Shown: one piece after another, positions 34,075-44,011 of the stretch
Numbering within the stretch: the first letter of the stretch is position 1
Layout: each line of letters begins with the position of its first letter
Assembly: GCF_000487995.2 (NCBI RefSeq)
Contig: NZ_CP097562.1
Span: 1,547,001-1,611,000 of the forward strand
Length of the DNA: 64,000 nucleotides
DNA from: Mucispirillum schaedleri ASF457
GTDB lineage: Bacteria; Chrysiogenota; Deferribacteres; Deferribacterales; Mucispirillaceae
Direction: 5' to 3'
Position numbers and translations under genes: made by a program
Notes under the pieces: model-generated
Told to the model about the DNA's origin: nothing
Seen by the model: the letters and a program-made list of their open reading frames with translations, nothing else
Database searches by the model: none

Positions 34075-35448
34075 ATGAATAAGCTGATTTTATTTTTATT
34101 TATGTGTTTAATTTCCTTCAATGCTTACAGTGCAGATTTACAGGGTATAGGTTATGGCTCTACAATGGAAGAAGCAAAGCAGGAAGCACTGTCAGATTTA
34201 TCTGCATCAGTGAAAGTGCAGGTATATTCAAAGCATGAGCAGACAACATATAAAAATAAAAACAAAATAAAGTCAGATTATACACGCTGGACAAAGCTTT
34301 CAACAAATGTGCCTCTGCTTAATCCATCAATATATTATTCTAAAGAAAACGGAAAGCATAAAGCCACTGCAGTTATTGATAATCCTGCATTATACAGTAA
34401 AAAATTGACAGATATTGCAGAGCGTATTGATGAGATGACAAAAAATATAAAAACTGGCAGCGATAAAACATTAAATTACAGAGTATTAAAATCTGTTCAG
34501 AGCTTGTATGATGAATATGAAAGCTATCAGGCAGTGGCAGATGTGCTTGGCATAAAAGATTATCTGCTGCCTAGAATAAGCAGTGCAGAAGCATTAAAAA
34601 TGATACTTGAAATGCAGGAAACACCACCAAGTTTAGAGGTAGCTGCAGAAGTGCTTACAAAAGATATGAATGAAAAAAATATCTATGTAGCACCAGTTAT
34701 GTATGCAGGCAAAGAAAATATTACAGAGTTTGGTGCATTTTTTAAAGATATGCTTTCAACTAAGGTAAACTCTGTAGAAGTAGAAGAAGACGGCAGAAAT
34801 AAACTCCGCTGCTCATATACACAAAGCGGAAATGATATAATTATGGCATGCTCACTTATTACCGGCATATCAAAAGTATTAAAATCATCAGCTGTTAAAA
34901 TACCAAAAGAGCTTGTTACAATGCAGGCAGTGCCAAAAACTGATACATCATCTATTTTAAATACATATACACCACTAAAAACAGATTATAAAATATGGAT
35001 AAAAATATCCACAGACGGAGACCCGACATTTTTACGAGAAAATGAGCCTTTTACTCTATTTGTTAAAGCAAATAAAGCAGGATATATATATTTTATTACA
35101 ATGAATAATGCAGTAGACGGAGAAGCTAATATTTTACCTTTAGACTGGAATAATAAGTTTATTAAATATATTGATGAAAAAAATATAAATAAATGGGTAT
35201 GTATAGGTCATTACAGGGTCAAAGCACCTTTTGGCAGCGAAAGTTTATATGCCTTTGGGCTTGAAAAAGAGCCAATGGCTGAATACATTGTGCCAGAATA
35301 TACTCTTGATAAAATAGGATATTTAAAAAATGTCCGCCCTGAAGTGCTTTTGCAGGATGTATTATACCTTTTTAAAAGACAGCAGGGAGATAAAACTATG
35401 ACATCTATTACATTTACAACAGCACCAAACAGAAAGAAAATGCAGTAA
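34075..35448 (+). CDS. Secreted protein with LPP20-like N-terminus and DUF4384 domain
   Basis: 457 residues from ATG 34075, just after the preceding stop, with a signal peptide ending NAYSA. Residues about 20-120 (GIGYGSTMEEAKQEALSDLS) look like the LPP20/FlgT-type repeat common in envelope proteins. Residues about 305-400 match DUF4384 (KIWISTDGDPTFLRENEPFT then LFVKANKAGYIYF and LPLDWNNKF). DUF4384 proteins are often envelope-associated and of unknown role. It is paired with a periplasmic WD40 protein 8 bp downstream. An earlier in-frame ATG at 34039 lies inside the methyltransferase gene and would spoil the signal peptide. Confidence 0.75.
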   Translation: MNKLILFLFMCLISFNAYSADLQGIGYGSTMEEAKQEALSDLSASVKVQVYSKHEQTTYKNKNKIKSDYTRWTKLSTNVPLLNPSIYYSKENGKHKATAVIDNPALYSKKLTDIAERIDEMTKNIKTGSDKTLNYRVLKSVQSLYDEYESYQAVADVLGIKDYLLPRISSAEALKMILEMQETPPSLEVAAEVLTKDMNEKNIYVAPVMYAGKENITEFGAFFKDMLSTKVNSVEVEEDGRNKLRCSYTQSGNDIIMACSLITGISKVLKSSAVKIPKELVTMQAVPKTDTSSILNTYTPLKTDYKIWIKISTDGDPTFLRENEPFTLFVKANKAGYIYFITMNNAVDGEANILPLDWNNKFIKYIDEKNINKWVCIGHYRVKAPFGSESLYAFGLEKEPMAEYIVPEYTLDKIGYLKNVRPEVLLQDVLYLFKRQQGDKTMTSITFTTAPNRKKMQ

Positions 35449-35456
35449 GGTGATAT

Positions 35457-36581
35457 ATGAAAAAATTATTTATTACAGTAATTATTTTTTATGCATTTAA
35501 TTTATCAGCTGCACCAAAGATAGATTACAGTAAAGCATATTATATATCAAGCAGCGCAGCAACAGAACAGCTGGCAGTTTTTGGCAGTTTTGACGGCAAT
35601 ATCAGGCTGATAGATGCAGAAACTTCTGATATAATACTTCTTGATAATGCACATAAAAAACCAGTCATATCTATGAGTGTATCAAAAGACGGAAAGTATT
35701 TAGTAAGTGCTGGGCAGGATGATGTGATTATTTTTTGGGATATTGAACATTATAAAGAAATTAAGCGGATAGTAAAGCCCGCAATGGGTGTGCGTGCTGT
35801 GGCATTAAGCCCAAAAGCAGATAAATTATATATTGCCTATCCTGCTGCCATTTATGAATATGAAACAAAAAACTGGGTGAATACTGGGATTTATGAAGGC
35901 TATAAAAATGGTATTTATTCTATTGCAGTAAACGGCAGTGGTAAAATATTGGCTGCTGGCTCAAAAACTGGGGATATTTATATTACTGATTTAGAAAAAG
36001 GTGAAATCACTGATACTTACAGGGCAGGCAGGCAGTTAATTATGAGCCTTGATTTTGCAGGTGATAAAGATATTTTAATCAGCGGCGGATATGATAACAC
36101 AGTCCGAATATATAATCTAGGCAGAGCAAAACCTGTAAAAGAGTTTTCACTTTTTAAAGATGCAGTAAAATCTGTAAAGTTAAATAATGATGGCACTCGT
36201 GCTGCAATAGGCTCATCAGACGGCACAGCTTTAATTTATAATATATCATCAGGGCAGGTGATAAATCAAACTATATCTGAAGATGGAGAAATAACATCCC
36301 TGTCTGCACCGAAAAGCCTTAATTTTACAGCATATGGCAAAGGCACAGCATTTCAAGAAGAACGATATGGAGTTATAGCATACCCAAATAAAAATGGAGT
36401 ATTCAGAAAACTTTATTCTATGCAGGAAAGCGATATTATAATATCAGAAAAAGACTATATAAATGGCAGGGGCAGTTTTGGAGAATATATATCGTCATAT
36501 AATCGGGGAAATAAAGAAACAATGACAGAAATAATGGAAAACTATTTCAGACAGGATAGGCTGAAAGTAACCCTGCCGTAA
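35457..36581 (+). CDS. Periplasmic WD40-repeat beta-propeller protein
   Basis: 374 residues with a signal peptide (residues 1-18, NLSAAP). About six WD40-like repeats fill residues 30-310, for example VISMSVSKDGKYLVSAGQDD, MSLDFAGDKDILISGGYDN and VKSVKLNNDGTRAAIGSSDG. The C-terminal ~70 residues are not part of the propeller. Such proteins act as interaction scaffolds. The tight pairing with the DUF4384 gene suggests the two work together. An array of palindromes starts 6 bp after its stop. Confidence 0.8.
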   Translation: MKKLFITVIIFYAFNLSAAPKIDYSKAYYISSSAATEQLAVFGSFDGNIRLIDAETSDIILLDNAHKKPVISMSVSKDGKYLVSAGQDDVIIFWDIEHYKEIKRIVKPAMGVRAVALSPKADKLYIAYPAAIYEYETKNWVNTGIYEGYKNGIYSIAVNGSGKILAAGSKTGDIYITDLEKGEITDTYRAGRQLIMSLDFAGDKDILISGGYDNTVRIYNLGRAKPVKEFSLFKDAVKSVKLNNDGTRAAIGSSDGTALIYNISSGQVINQTISEDGEITSLSAPKSLNFTAYGKGTAFQEERYGVIAYPNKNGVFRKLYSMQESDIIISEKDYINGRGSFGEYISSYNRGNKETMTEIMENYFRQDRLKVTLP

Positions 36582-36587
36582 AATATG

Positions 36588-36699
36588 TTATTTTAAGATA
36601 ATAAGCTAACTTAAAATAAGAAAATCCTTATTTTAAGTTCAAGGCTGAAGTTAAAATAACAGCTTGCTTATTTTAAGATAATAGGTTAACTTAAAATAA
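36588..36699. repeat. Three palindromic units at exact 40-bp spacing upstream of fic
   Basis: TTATTTTAAG begins at 36588, 36628 and 36668, and each unit ends in its inverse TTAAAATAA (ends 36619, 36659, 36699). Units 1 and 3 are almost identical (AAGATAATA-GCTAAC/GGTTAAC); unit 2 has a different loop. Each unit can form a hairpin. The array lies between the WD40 gene and the fic ribosome-binding site, so it may be a terminator/operator array. Confidence 0.85.
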
Positions 36700-36722
36700 G
36701 AAAATAAAAAAGGTCAGATTTT

Positions 36723-37880
36723 ATGGAAAGAGGTTTACAGGGCAGATATGAGATATTAAGACTTGGAGGAGAAGAAGTTCGTTCATTTATCCCCAATGAA
36801 TTGCCTTTAAAACAGCTTTTACAGTTAAATACAGAAATTTCTAAAAAGCTGGATAATGCACTTGTATCATTAGGCAGGCTTGACAGTATTTCAGAAATAC
36901 TGCCAGATTCTTCATTATTTTTATATATGTATGTAAGAAAAGAAGCAGTCCTATCATCTATGATAGAAGGCACTCAGTCTTCAATATCAGATTTATTAGT
37001 ATATGAATTAGAAGGCATTCCAGGCGTCCCTATGGATGATGCAATGGAAGTAAGTAACTATGTTAAAGCATTAGAATATGGTGTAAAGTGCATAGATGAA
37101 GGTTTTCCAATATCCAGCAGATTATTTAAAAAAATACATAATATATTATTATCAAAAGGCAGAGGCAGCAAAAAAGAGCCGGGGCAGTATAGATTAAGCC
37201 AGAACTGGATAGGCGGCACAAGACCTGGTAATGCGGTATATGTGCCACCGCCACCAGATATGGTAGATAAATGTATGGGTAATCTTGAAAATTTTTTACA
37301 TGATATAAAAAGTGTTACACCTGTATTACTGAAAGCCGCCATAAGCCATGTGCAGTTTGAAACAATACATCCATTTTTAGATGGTAATGGTAGATTAGGC
37401 AGGCTTTTAATTTCCCTGCTGCTTTATGAAAATAAAATTTTACAAAAGCCGTTACTATATTTAAGCTTATATTTCAAAATTCACAGGCAGGAATATTATG
37501 AGCATTTAACAAATGTAAGAGTAAAAGGTGACTGGGAAAAGTGGATAGATTTTTTTGCAGATGCTGTTATCCATACATCTAATCAGGCTGTAAGAACAGC
37601 AAGAAATTTAATAAATCTGATAAATGATGATGAAGCAAAAGTAAATAACATAGGCAGGGCATCAAGCACAGCATTAACAGTATACAGATGCTTTGTAAAA
37701 AATCCTATATTAAATGCTGGTGCAATACAAAACCAAAGCAGTTTAAGCACAGCAACTATACATTCAAGTTTGGAAAATTTAGTTACTTTAGGTATATTAG
37801 AAGAAGTTTCACAAAAGAAAAGAAATAAAATATTTGCATATAAAGAATATATAAATATATTAAATGAAGGCACTGAATAA
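36723..37880 (+). CDS. Fic/DOC family protein (probable AMP-transferase), self-inhibited type
   Basis: 385 residues. The Fic active-site motif HPFLDGNGRLGR starts near residue 216. The N-terminal segment LSSMIEGTQS near 78-86 fits the inhibitory (S/T)xxxE(G/N) helix found in class II Fic proteins, and PPPPDMV is the typical flap region. A C-terminal winged-helix-like part (ATIHSSLENLVTLGILEEVS) could bind DNA or a target. Fic proteins AMPylate or otherwise modify proteins. It sits at the edge of the restriction island, convergent with the YgjP-like gene. AAAAAAGG lies upstream of the ATG. Confidence 0.92.
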   Translation: MERGLQGRYEILRLGGEEVRSFIPNELPLKQLLQLNTEISKKLDNALVSLGRLDSISEILPDSSLFLYMYVRKEAVLSSMIEGTQSSISDLLVYELEGIPGVPMDDAMEVSNYVKALEYGVKCIDEGFPISSRLFKKIHNILLSKGRGSKKEPGQYRLSQNWIGGTRPGNAVYVPPPPDMVDKCMGNLENFLHDIKSVTPVLLKAAISHVQFETIHPFLDGNGRLGRLLISLLLYENKILQKPLLYLSLYFKIHRQEYYEHLTNVRVKGDWEKWIDFFADAVIHTSNQAVRTARNLINLINDDEAKVNNIGRASSTALTVYRCFVKNPILNAGAIQNQSSLSTATIHSSLENLVTLGILEEVSQKKRNKIFAYKEYINILNEGTE

Positions 37881-37910
37881 GATTAAGATATGGTAGATTG
37901 TTTTTAAAAA

Positions 37911-38603
37911 TTATCTATAAGTCAATATTTTTAATTCCATCTTATGCTTTATTTCCTGCCAGTTAGGTATTTTGCTAGAAAGCAGGGCATAGAATTCTTT
38001 TGAATGGTCTTTATAATAATAGTGGCATAGTTCATGTGTTATCACATATCGGATAGATTTTTTATCTACCATAATTAATGCAGGGTTAAGTATTATTGTA
38101 TTATTTAAGTAACTGCCCCAGCGTTTATTTAATTGCCTTATTTTAAGTCTAGGTGTTTCCATATCTTTAAATGTAGCAAGGCAGTTTAAAAGCTCTTTAT
38201 AAAATATTACTTCTGCTTTATGATACATAAATTTATCAAGTATATTTTTATTATATTCTATATTATCATGCTGTTTTGTATAAAGGAAAAACCTATTTTT
38301 ATTAAATGTAACATAATCACTTTCAGATTTTTCTACTTTTAGCATATACTGCCTGCCAAGATATTTTACATTAGAGCCAGAAACATAACTTTGCACTTGC
38401 TTATTTTGGAACTGCTTAAAATATTCTAGTTGTTTAAAAGCCCATACTGTCCGTTTTTCAATAAATTTATTAATAATGCATTCTTCTGCTTCTAATGGTG
38501 CTTTTAATGTAATATTTAAATCTGGGTGCACAATTAAAGCAAGTGTTTTTCTATTTTCTTTTTCTATTAATATTTTTTCTTTAATATATTTATAAATATC
38601 CAT
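37911..38603 (-). CDS. YgjP/SprT-like metallopeptidase (DUF45)
   Basis: 230 residues. Family markers are RQLNKRWGSYLNNTIILNP and the zinc motif YVITHELCHYYYKDHSKEFY (HEXXH with a later His). YgjP-type genes are frequent companions of type I restriction loci, and here the gene starts 3 bp after hsdR. Substrate unknown; a role in protein or DNA-protein crosslink processing is suggested for relatives. Confidence 0.88.
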   Translation of the reverse strand: MDIYKYIKEKILIEKENRKTLALIVHPDLNITLKAPLEAEECIINKFIEKRTVWAFKQLEYFKQFQNKQVQSYVSGSNVKYLGRQYMLKVEKSESDYVTFNKNRFFLYTKQHDNIEYNKNILDKFMYHKAEVIFYKELLNCLATFKDMETPRLKIRQLNKRWGSYLNNTIILNPALIMVDKKSIRYVITHELCHYYYKDHSKEFYALLSSKIPNWQEIKHKMELKILTYR

Positions 38604-38606
38604 TAA

Positions 38607-41600
38607 TTACCTATTAGCCACAGCAATATTCCATATTTCTTCTGAAAGAGTGCCTATTTTATTATAATCTGTCAGTTCAAGTTCATCTATAAAGTAGTCT
38701 TGTATCATATTAAGCACTTTATTTTTAATATCTATTTTCTTATGAAAATCTACTTTTTTATTTTGAGCTATAATATTATAAATATATAAAGTGATTTCCG
38801 CTACTTCTTGCAGGTTTTTATCCCTAAATTCATTTTTTAATTTCCTAAAATAAGGATGAGTATTAGTATTATTTCTAATACTATCTGGTAAGTTTTCAGA
38901 ATTATCTTTATATGCTGTAACTTGTTCTTGCACTTGTTTTACTTCCTGTAAAAGTGCATCAATATCTTCTTCTTTTATAAGTTTAAGCCTTTTAATAATA
39001 TCATCAATTATATCTGAAAATTTTTGATAAAATTCTTCATCTTGAGAATATCTTTCTTTAATAATTTTTTTAGTTTGTGCAGCGATTGCATCAGCTTGTG
39101 ATTTTTTAGAAAGCCCTGTTTTATTATCTTCAATAAAGCTATTAAATTCTTTTGAGTTACTAATATTTATTTCTTTTGTAAGTACAGTAACTTCATCAGC
39201 TGATAAATGTTCATCTAATATTTTTTTCAGTTGGTTTTTATATTTAGAAAAGTCAATAATTTCAGCCATTGCAATTTTAGTAGCCTTTTTTATTTCCACA
39301 TAGCTTTTAAGTGTATTTTTATATTCACTAATCGCAGCAGGGGAAAGTTTTGTATAAAAATCTGGCAGTGAAAGGCAAGAATTAAATACATCTATACACT
39401 TATTTACATTATTATAAAAAAGTTCTCTTTCAAAAGAGTTATCAGCTTGTTTTAAAAAGTCTACATATTTTTCAATAGGTGCAGTATTAGGAATATTTTT
39501 AAATGTTTTTCTCATTTGGTTAAAAATATTTTGTAATTCCGCTATTAAATCATCTGTATTTTTCAGCATATTTTCCACATCGCTTGGGTTAAAGCCAGAA
39601 AAAAGCTGCATAGCATCTTTTAAGTTTTGGGCATTAGCAGAATAATCTATAATAAGCCCATTATTTTTTTTCTGTTTGTTATTATCTCCGTCAAACACTC
39701 TATTTACTCTAGCTATAGCCTGCATTAAGTTATGGTTTTCTAGCTGTTTTACAAGGTAAAGCACAGTATTTCGTGGAGCATCAAAGCCAGTTAAAAGTTT
39801 ATTAACTACTATTAATATTTCTATTTCATCAGTATCTTTTTTAAATTTATCTATCGTTTCTCTTTCATATTTTTTAAGTGATTTTTCTTTTTTAATATTT
39901 TCTAAAAATTTTGCTACCACATTATTATAGTCTATATCTTCATCATCAGTAGAGCCAGTATTATCATATTTATTATCATCAGAAATCACTACTGCCGTAT
40001 TAAGCACTTTATCTTTTTTTACAGACTGATGATATTCTTGAAACCATTTGTGAAAGCATACTGCTGCATATTTAGATGGTGCTACTATCTGCCCTTTAAG
40101 CCCTGAGCCTTTAAAATTAGCTATAAAATGCTCATATATATCTGTTGCCACCACATATATATATTTACTATTTTCTTTCATTAAAGTGCTAGAAACATAT
40201 TTTTTTATTAAATCTTGCTTTTGTTTTTCATTTAATGTTTTAGTGATTCTATCAAACTTAAAATCAGCCATTATTTTATCAAGTTTTTGTTCTGCAAACC
40301 TGCCTTGATATACAAGCTCACATACTGCCTTATCAATTTCAGCATCTTTCATTTTATATGTATCTATTAAGTTATTATTAAATTTTTGTATTGTTCTACT
40401 TTCTGTTTTTGTCATAAGCGGTGTGCCAGTAAAGCCAATAATACAGGCTTTTGGCATAACTGCTCGCATAGTGGCATGTGTAATACCATCTTGAGTTCTA
40501 TGGGCTTCATCTACAAATATAAAAATATCGCTATCATCATCTATACATTCAGTAATATTAAATTTATGTATAAGTGTAGTAGTAATAGAGTTATATTCTT
40601 TTGTTTTTAATCTATCTACTAAATCTTTTCCGCTACTAGCTTTTTCTATTTTTGTACCAAGGTTATTATTTACAAAAGTATCTTTTATCTGCTCATCTAA
40701 ATCTATTCTATCTGTAACAATGAATATGCGGGCAAGTGGTATTTTTTTAAGTATAAGTTTTGCAAGTATTACCATAGTAAGAGATTTGCCACTACCTTGT
40801 GTATGCCATATAAGCCCACCATTTCGCACACCATTTTCATTATATGTGCTAAGGCTTGCAAATGTTTTTTTCACTGCAAAATATTGGTTATAACGGGCTA
40901 TTTTTTTAATATTTTTATCAAAAAGTATAAAGTTTTTAATAATATCTATAACCCTTTCTTTTTGTAAAAGCCCATATATACCTATATCCTGCTCTGATGG
41001 TTCATCATTTATTGTATAGTTATATTTTTTTATGCTTAAGTCTTTTAATACCTTATTTAGAGTATCATCATCTAATTTATTATTTATAGTATATAATAGT
41101 TTATCATTATATTCATCAGTAGTATATTTTTCTTTCCACATATTATAATAAGCATTTGGAGTTTTATATGTGCCATATTTTAAGTTAGTAATATTTGTAG
41201 CTATATATATCTGCGGAAATAAGAAAAAGTATAGTGCATCACTGCCAGTGCTATTTTTTATAATCTGCTTAATTGCTTCATCAACTGCAACAGAAGGCTT
41301 TTTATTTTCTATAATTGCACAAGGTATGCCATTTATAAATACTACAATATCTATACGGATATTCTTTTTATCTATAATATTATATTCTGTAGTAACATGG
41401 TATATATTATTTTCTACATTTTCCCAGTCTATTATTTTTATACTGCCATCAGTTTTTTTACCATCTACAAACTCTTGGGCACTTTCTGCCATAGTTAGCA
41501 TATTATATATATTTAATGAAGCACTTTCACTACCATTATCAAAGTTCGTTTTTTGTATCTCATATATTCTATTTAATATACTTTTATCAGAAACACTTTC

Positions 41601-41783
41601 ATCATTTAGCTTCCGCATAGCTTGGAAAGTGATTTCTTCTAACAGATATTTATAGTCCTGCTTATGTAAAATATCTCTAACTTTTTCCCTAGTAAGATAA
41701 TTATAACCCATATTTATAAGCTGCTTAACAGCAGAAAATTGAGATGTACTTTTTTCATCGTAATTAGGTAAGGTGTTATTCAT
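38607..41783 (-). CDS. hsdR: Type I restriction enzyme R subunit (nuclease/translocase)
   Basis: 1058 residues. N-terminal PD-(D/E)xK nuclease with IDIVVFINGIPCAIIENKKP (about 145-160). SF2 translocase motifs include GLIWHTQGSGKSLTMVILAK (Walker A near 328), IFVDEAHRTQDG (DEAH box), IGFTGTPLM and QAIARVNRVFDGD (motif VI). The C-terminal ~300 residues are helical and would bind the M2S methylase. All catalytic motifs are present and there is no frameshift. It lies 26 bp after the RloC-like gene and is the last restriction gene before the YgjP-like peptidase. Confidence 0.96.
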   Translation of the reverse strand: MNNTLPNYDEKSTSQFSAVKQLINMGYNYLTREKVRDILHKQDYKYLLEEITFQAMRKLNDESVSDKSILNRIYEIQKTNFDNGSESASLNIYNMLTMAESAQEFVDGKKTDGSIKIIDWENVENNIYHVTTEYNIIDKKNIRIDIVVFINGIPCAIIENKKPSVAVDEAIKQIIKNSTGSDALYFFLFPQIYIATNITNLKYGTYKTPNAYYNMWKEKYTTDEYNDKLLYTINNKLDDDTLNKVLKDLSIKKYNYTINDEPSEQDIGIYGLLQKERVIDIIKNFILFDKNIKKIARYNQYFAVKKTFASLSTYNENGVRNGGLIWHTQGSGKSLTMVILAKLILKKIPLARIFIVTDRIDLDEQIKDTFVNNNLGTKIEKASSGKDLVDRLKTKEYNSITTTLIHKFNITECIDDDSDIFIFVDEAHRTQDGITHATMRAVMPKACIIGFTGTPLMTKTESRTIQKFNNNLIDTYKMKDAEIDKAVCELVYQGRFAEQKLDKIMADFKFDRITKTLNEKQKQDLIKKYVSSTLMKENSKYIYVVATDIYEHFIANFKGSGLKGQIVAPSKYAAVCFHKWFQEYHQSVKKDKVLNTAVVISDDNKYDNTGSTDDEDIDYNNVVAKFLENIKKEKSLKKYERETIDKFKKDTDEIEILIVVNKLLTGFDAPRNTVLYLVKQLENHNLMQAIARVNRVFDGDNNKQKKNNGLIIDYSANAQNLKDAMQLFSGFNPSDVENMLKNTDDLIAELQNIFNQMRKTFKNIPNTAPIEKYVDFLKQADNSFERELFYNNVNKCIDVFNSCLSLPDFYTKLSPAAISEYKNTLKSYVEIKKATKIAMAEIIDFSKYKNQLKKILDEHLSADEVTVLTKEINISNSKEFNSFIEDNKTGLSKKSQADAIAAQTKKIIKERYSQDEEFYQKFSDIIDDIIKRLKLIKEEDIDALLQEVKQVQEQVTAYKDNSENLPDSIRNNTNTHPYFRKLKNEFRDKNLQEVAEITLYIYNIIAQNKKVDFHKKIDIKNKVLNMIQDYFIDELELTDYNKIGTLSEEIWNIAVANR

Positions 41784-41809
41784 GGTTAGGCTCCGTAAGT
41801 AACTATATA

Positions 41810-43978
41810 TTATTCTTTAATCATTGCCTTGAAATGATGTGCATAATTTTTATCTTTAAATAATTGTTCAAAAAGAGCAATATATTTATCAACTGGCAAT
41901 GTTTCATATTCATCAGTAAAGAAATGTGTTTCTTTATTAACAAATCTATATAGGCTTGAATATTTAGAATCATTTTTTAATTTATTAAAATCATCTTTCA
42001 AAATAATAGAGTAAAAAAATTCAAGTATATTTCTCATAGTATTTGGTAATAAAATTTGATTTATATTTTTTTTGATAGTTATTTCTTTGTAAGTTTGCCA
42101 AAAAGCAAGATATTTATATAAGTTTTTCTCATTTAGAGAGCCAATAATGGAGCCTTTATCTGTTCTATAAATTTGAAATAGTTTACTAGCATCATGATTA
42201 ATAGTCCTTTTTAACTCATCAAAAAAATAGATGTTATGTGTCAATATAAAAAATTGTTTAAATAATTCAGTTTGTTGATTTTTTAATTCAGTTAATTTTC
42301 TTATGATAAAAGCTATTTCAAATAAATTATTATTTGAAATACTGCTGATTGGGTCATCAATAACTACAATAATATTTTTTATTTTTGCTGCTGACTTACA
42401 TTTTTCTATGAAATATAGAAAGCTAATAATCATTTTTTCGCCTTCACTAAAAGAATGAAAGTCTTGATTATTATTTTGGTCTTTTCTTACTAATTTATAT
42501 TTATGTTTATCTTCTTCTGGACTATTAATAATTGTTTCATCTATATAGTTATCAATATAAAAATAATCAAATCCCATATTTTTTAATTGATTATTAATAT
42601 TTTTTTTTGCTTCTTCTACATTTTTAAATTTTGTAAGATTTTCTTCATATTCTTTTTTAAGTGTAGTTAATTCTTTATTTTTTTCTATGATTTTATTGTT
42701 ACATACAATTATTTGTTTGTCAAGTTGCTTAATTTCATTATTTATATCATTTATATATTGTTGCAATTCTGTTTTTTTGATACTCCAAAATATGTTAACT
42801 AAATATGTTTTTGTTGCTTCTTGATTATTAATTTCATTATTATCATTATCAATTTTTTTATTAATATAATTTATAAAATTATTAAGTTGGTCTAACTCAT
42901 TATCTATATTTTCTAAATTAATTTCTATATTAGGTTTTAAAATTTTTTCTCTTATTTGTCTAGAGATTATATTTAATTTATTAATTAGACTATAATATTT
43001 TTCATCAAAAATTTTTATTTCTGCCTGTATATATTTATTATCTATATAATTATTTTTATTTAATAAATTTAACTCATCATCAAAATTATTTAGTAACTTG
43101 TTTAATAAATTAATATCATTATTATATGAAATATCAAAATATTCTTTTAAAGAATTAATAAACTCATTAGTTATTGTTTCTTTTTGACAAAATGGACATA
43201 TATTATTATCTTTTTCTATATAGGCTGTATATCCTTGTTTTACCCATTCTGCATTATTTAATTTTTCAATATATTCAGATATTTTACTATTTTTATTTCC
43301 TACAATTATTTTATTGAAAATATCATTAGAAATAATTTTTTTTATATTATCTAAATTCAAATATTCTAAAGTTGGTGTAATTCCTGTATCATTTTTTAAT
43401 CTGTATAATTTTGTATAAATATCACTACTTGTCACATCGTTATGTTGAATGATTTTCTTGTCTAAAAAAGATTTCAAAAAAAGACTTTTTCCTTTTTTAT
43501 TCATATCTTTTAATAGTATTGTCCCTATATCTTTTTTCTCAAGTTCTACTTTTATGTTCCATATTAATTTTTCAAGCTTTTCTTGATGGTTTTTCTTCAT
43601 TATAATAAGCGATGATTTATTAACTTCGTTATTTGTATTATATTCTAATTGTCTAATTTCTTCAGTAATATTATTAATCTTATTTTTTATTGTATCATTT
43701 TTTTCTATTATATTCGGATTTTGTCCCATATAAAACACAGGTTCAAATTTTTCTTTCACTTCATAAAAATTTTTTAATATATAATCAGTATTGAATGTAA
43801 TAATTTCATCAATATTTTTTTCATCCCATTCAATATATTCATTATCTATTTTAATATTTTTTGATAATAATGTCTTGCCCGTTCCATTAAAACCAAAAAT
43901 AAGATTTATTCTTTTATCTGTTTCTAACTTTGTTTCTTTATAACTGCCTATATTTTTCATAGTAATAGATTTAATCAT
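41810..43978 (-). CDS. rloC: RloC-type anticodon nuclease (ABC ATPase with zinc-hook coiled coil)
   Basis: 722 residues. Walker A FGFNGTGKT (about 28-36), ABC-like signature FSEGEKMI (510-517), Walker B IIVVIDDP (536-543) and H-loop ILTHN (578-582) make a split SMC-like ATPase. Between them are long Asn/Lys/Glu coiled coils around a zinc-hook motif CPFC at 261-264. The C-terminus has R649, E653 and H685. The R-x3-E-x31-H spacing equals that of the PrrC catalytic triad (R320, E324, H356), and RloC is the larger zinc-hook relative. Position between hsdS and hsdR is the classical prrC slot. It would cut tRNA anticodons when restriction is overcome. Visibly more AT-rich than its neighbours, suggesting transfer. 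Confidence 0.9.
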   Translation of the reverse strand: MIKSITMKNIGSYKETKLETDKRINLIFGFNGTGKTLLSKNIKIDNEYIEWDEKNIDEIITFNTDYILKNFYEVKEKFEPVFYMGQNPNIIEKNDTIKNKINNITEEIRQLEYNTNNEVNKSSLIIMKKNHQEKLEKLIWNIKVELEKKDIGTILLKDMNKKGKSLFLKSFLDKKIIQHNDVTSSDIYTKLYRLKNDTGITPTLEYLNLDNIKKIISNDIFNKIIVGNKNSKISEYIEKLNNAEWVKQGYTAYIEKDNNICPFCQKETITNEFINSLKEYFDISYNNDINLLNKLLNNFDDELNLLNKNNYIDNKYIQAEIKIFDEKYYSLINKLNIISRQIREKILKPNIEINLENIDNELDQLNNFINYINKKIDNDNNEINNQEATKTYLVNIFWSIKKTELQQYINDINNEIKQLDKQIIVCNNKIIEKNKELTTLKKEYEENLTKFKNVEEAKKNINNQLKNMGFDYFYIDNYIDETIINSPEEDKHKYKLVRKDQNNNQDFHSFSEGEKMIISFLYFIEKCKSAAKIKNIIVVIDDPISSISNNNLFEIAFIIRKLTELKNQQTELFKQFFILTHNIYFFDELKRTINHDASKLFQIYRTDKGSIIGSLNEKNLYKYLAFWQTYKEITIKKNINQILLPNTMRNILEFFYSIILKDDFNKLKNDSKYSSLYRFVNKETHFFTDEYETLPVDKYIALFEQLFKDKNYAHHFKAMIKE

Positions 43979-44011
43979 GTATAAACCCCCTTTTTATAGA
44001 AAATTTCTCTT

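Noticed and set aside
36588-36699. Regular 40-bp repeats as a CRISPR array
   Set aside because: The units are palindromes whose loops are mostly alike; there are no unique spacers between constant repeats and no cas genes nearby.
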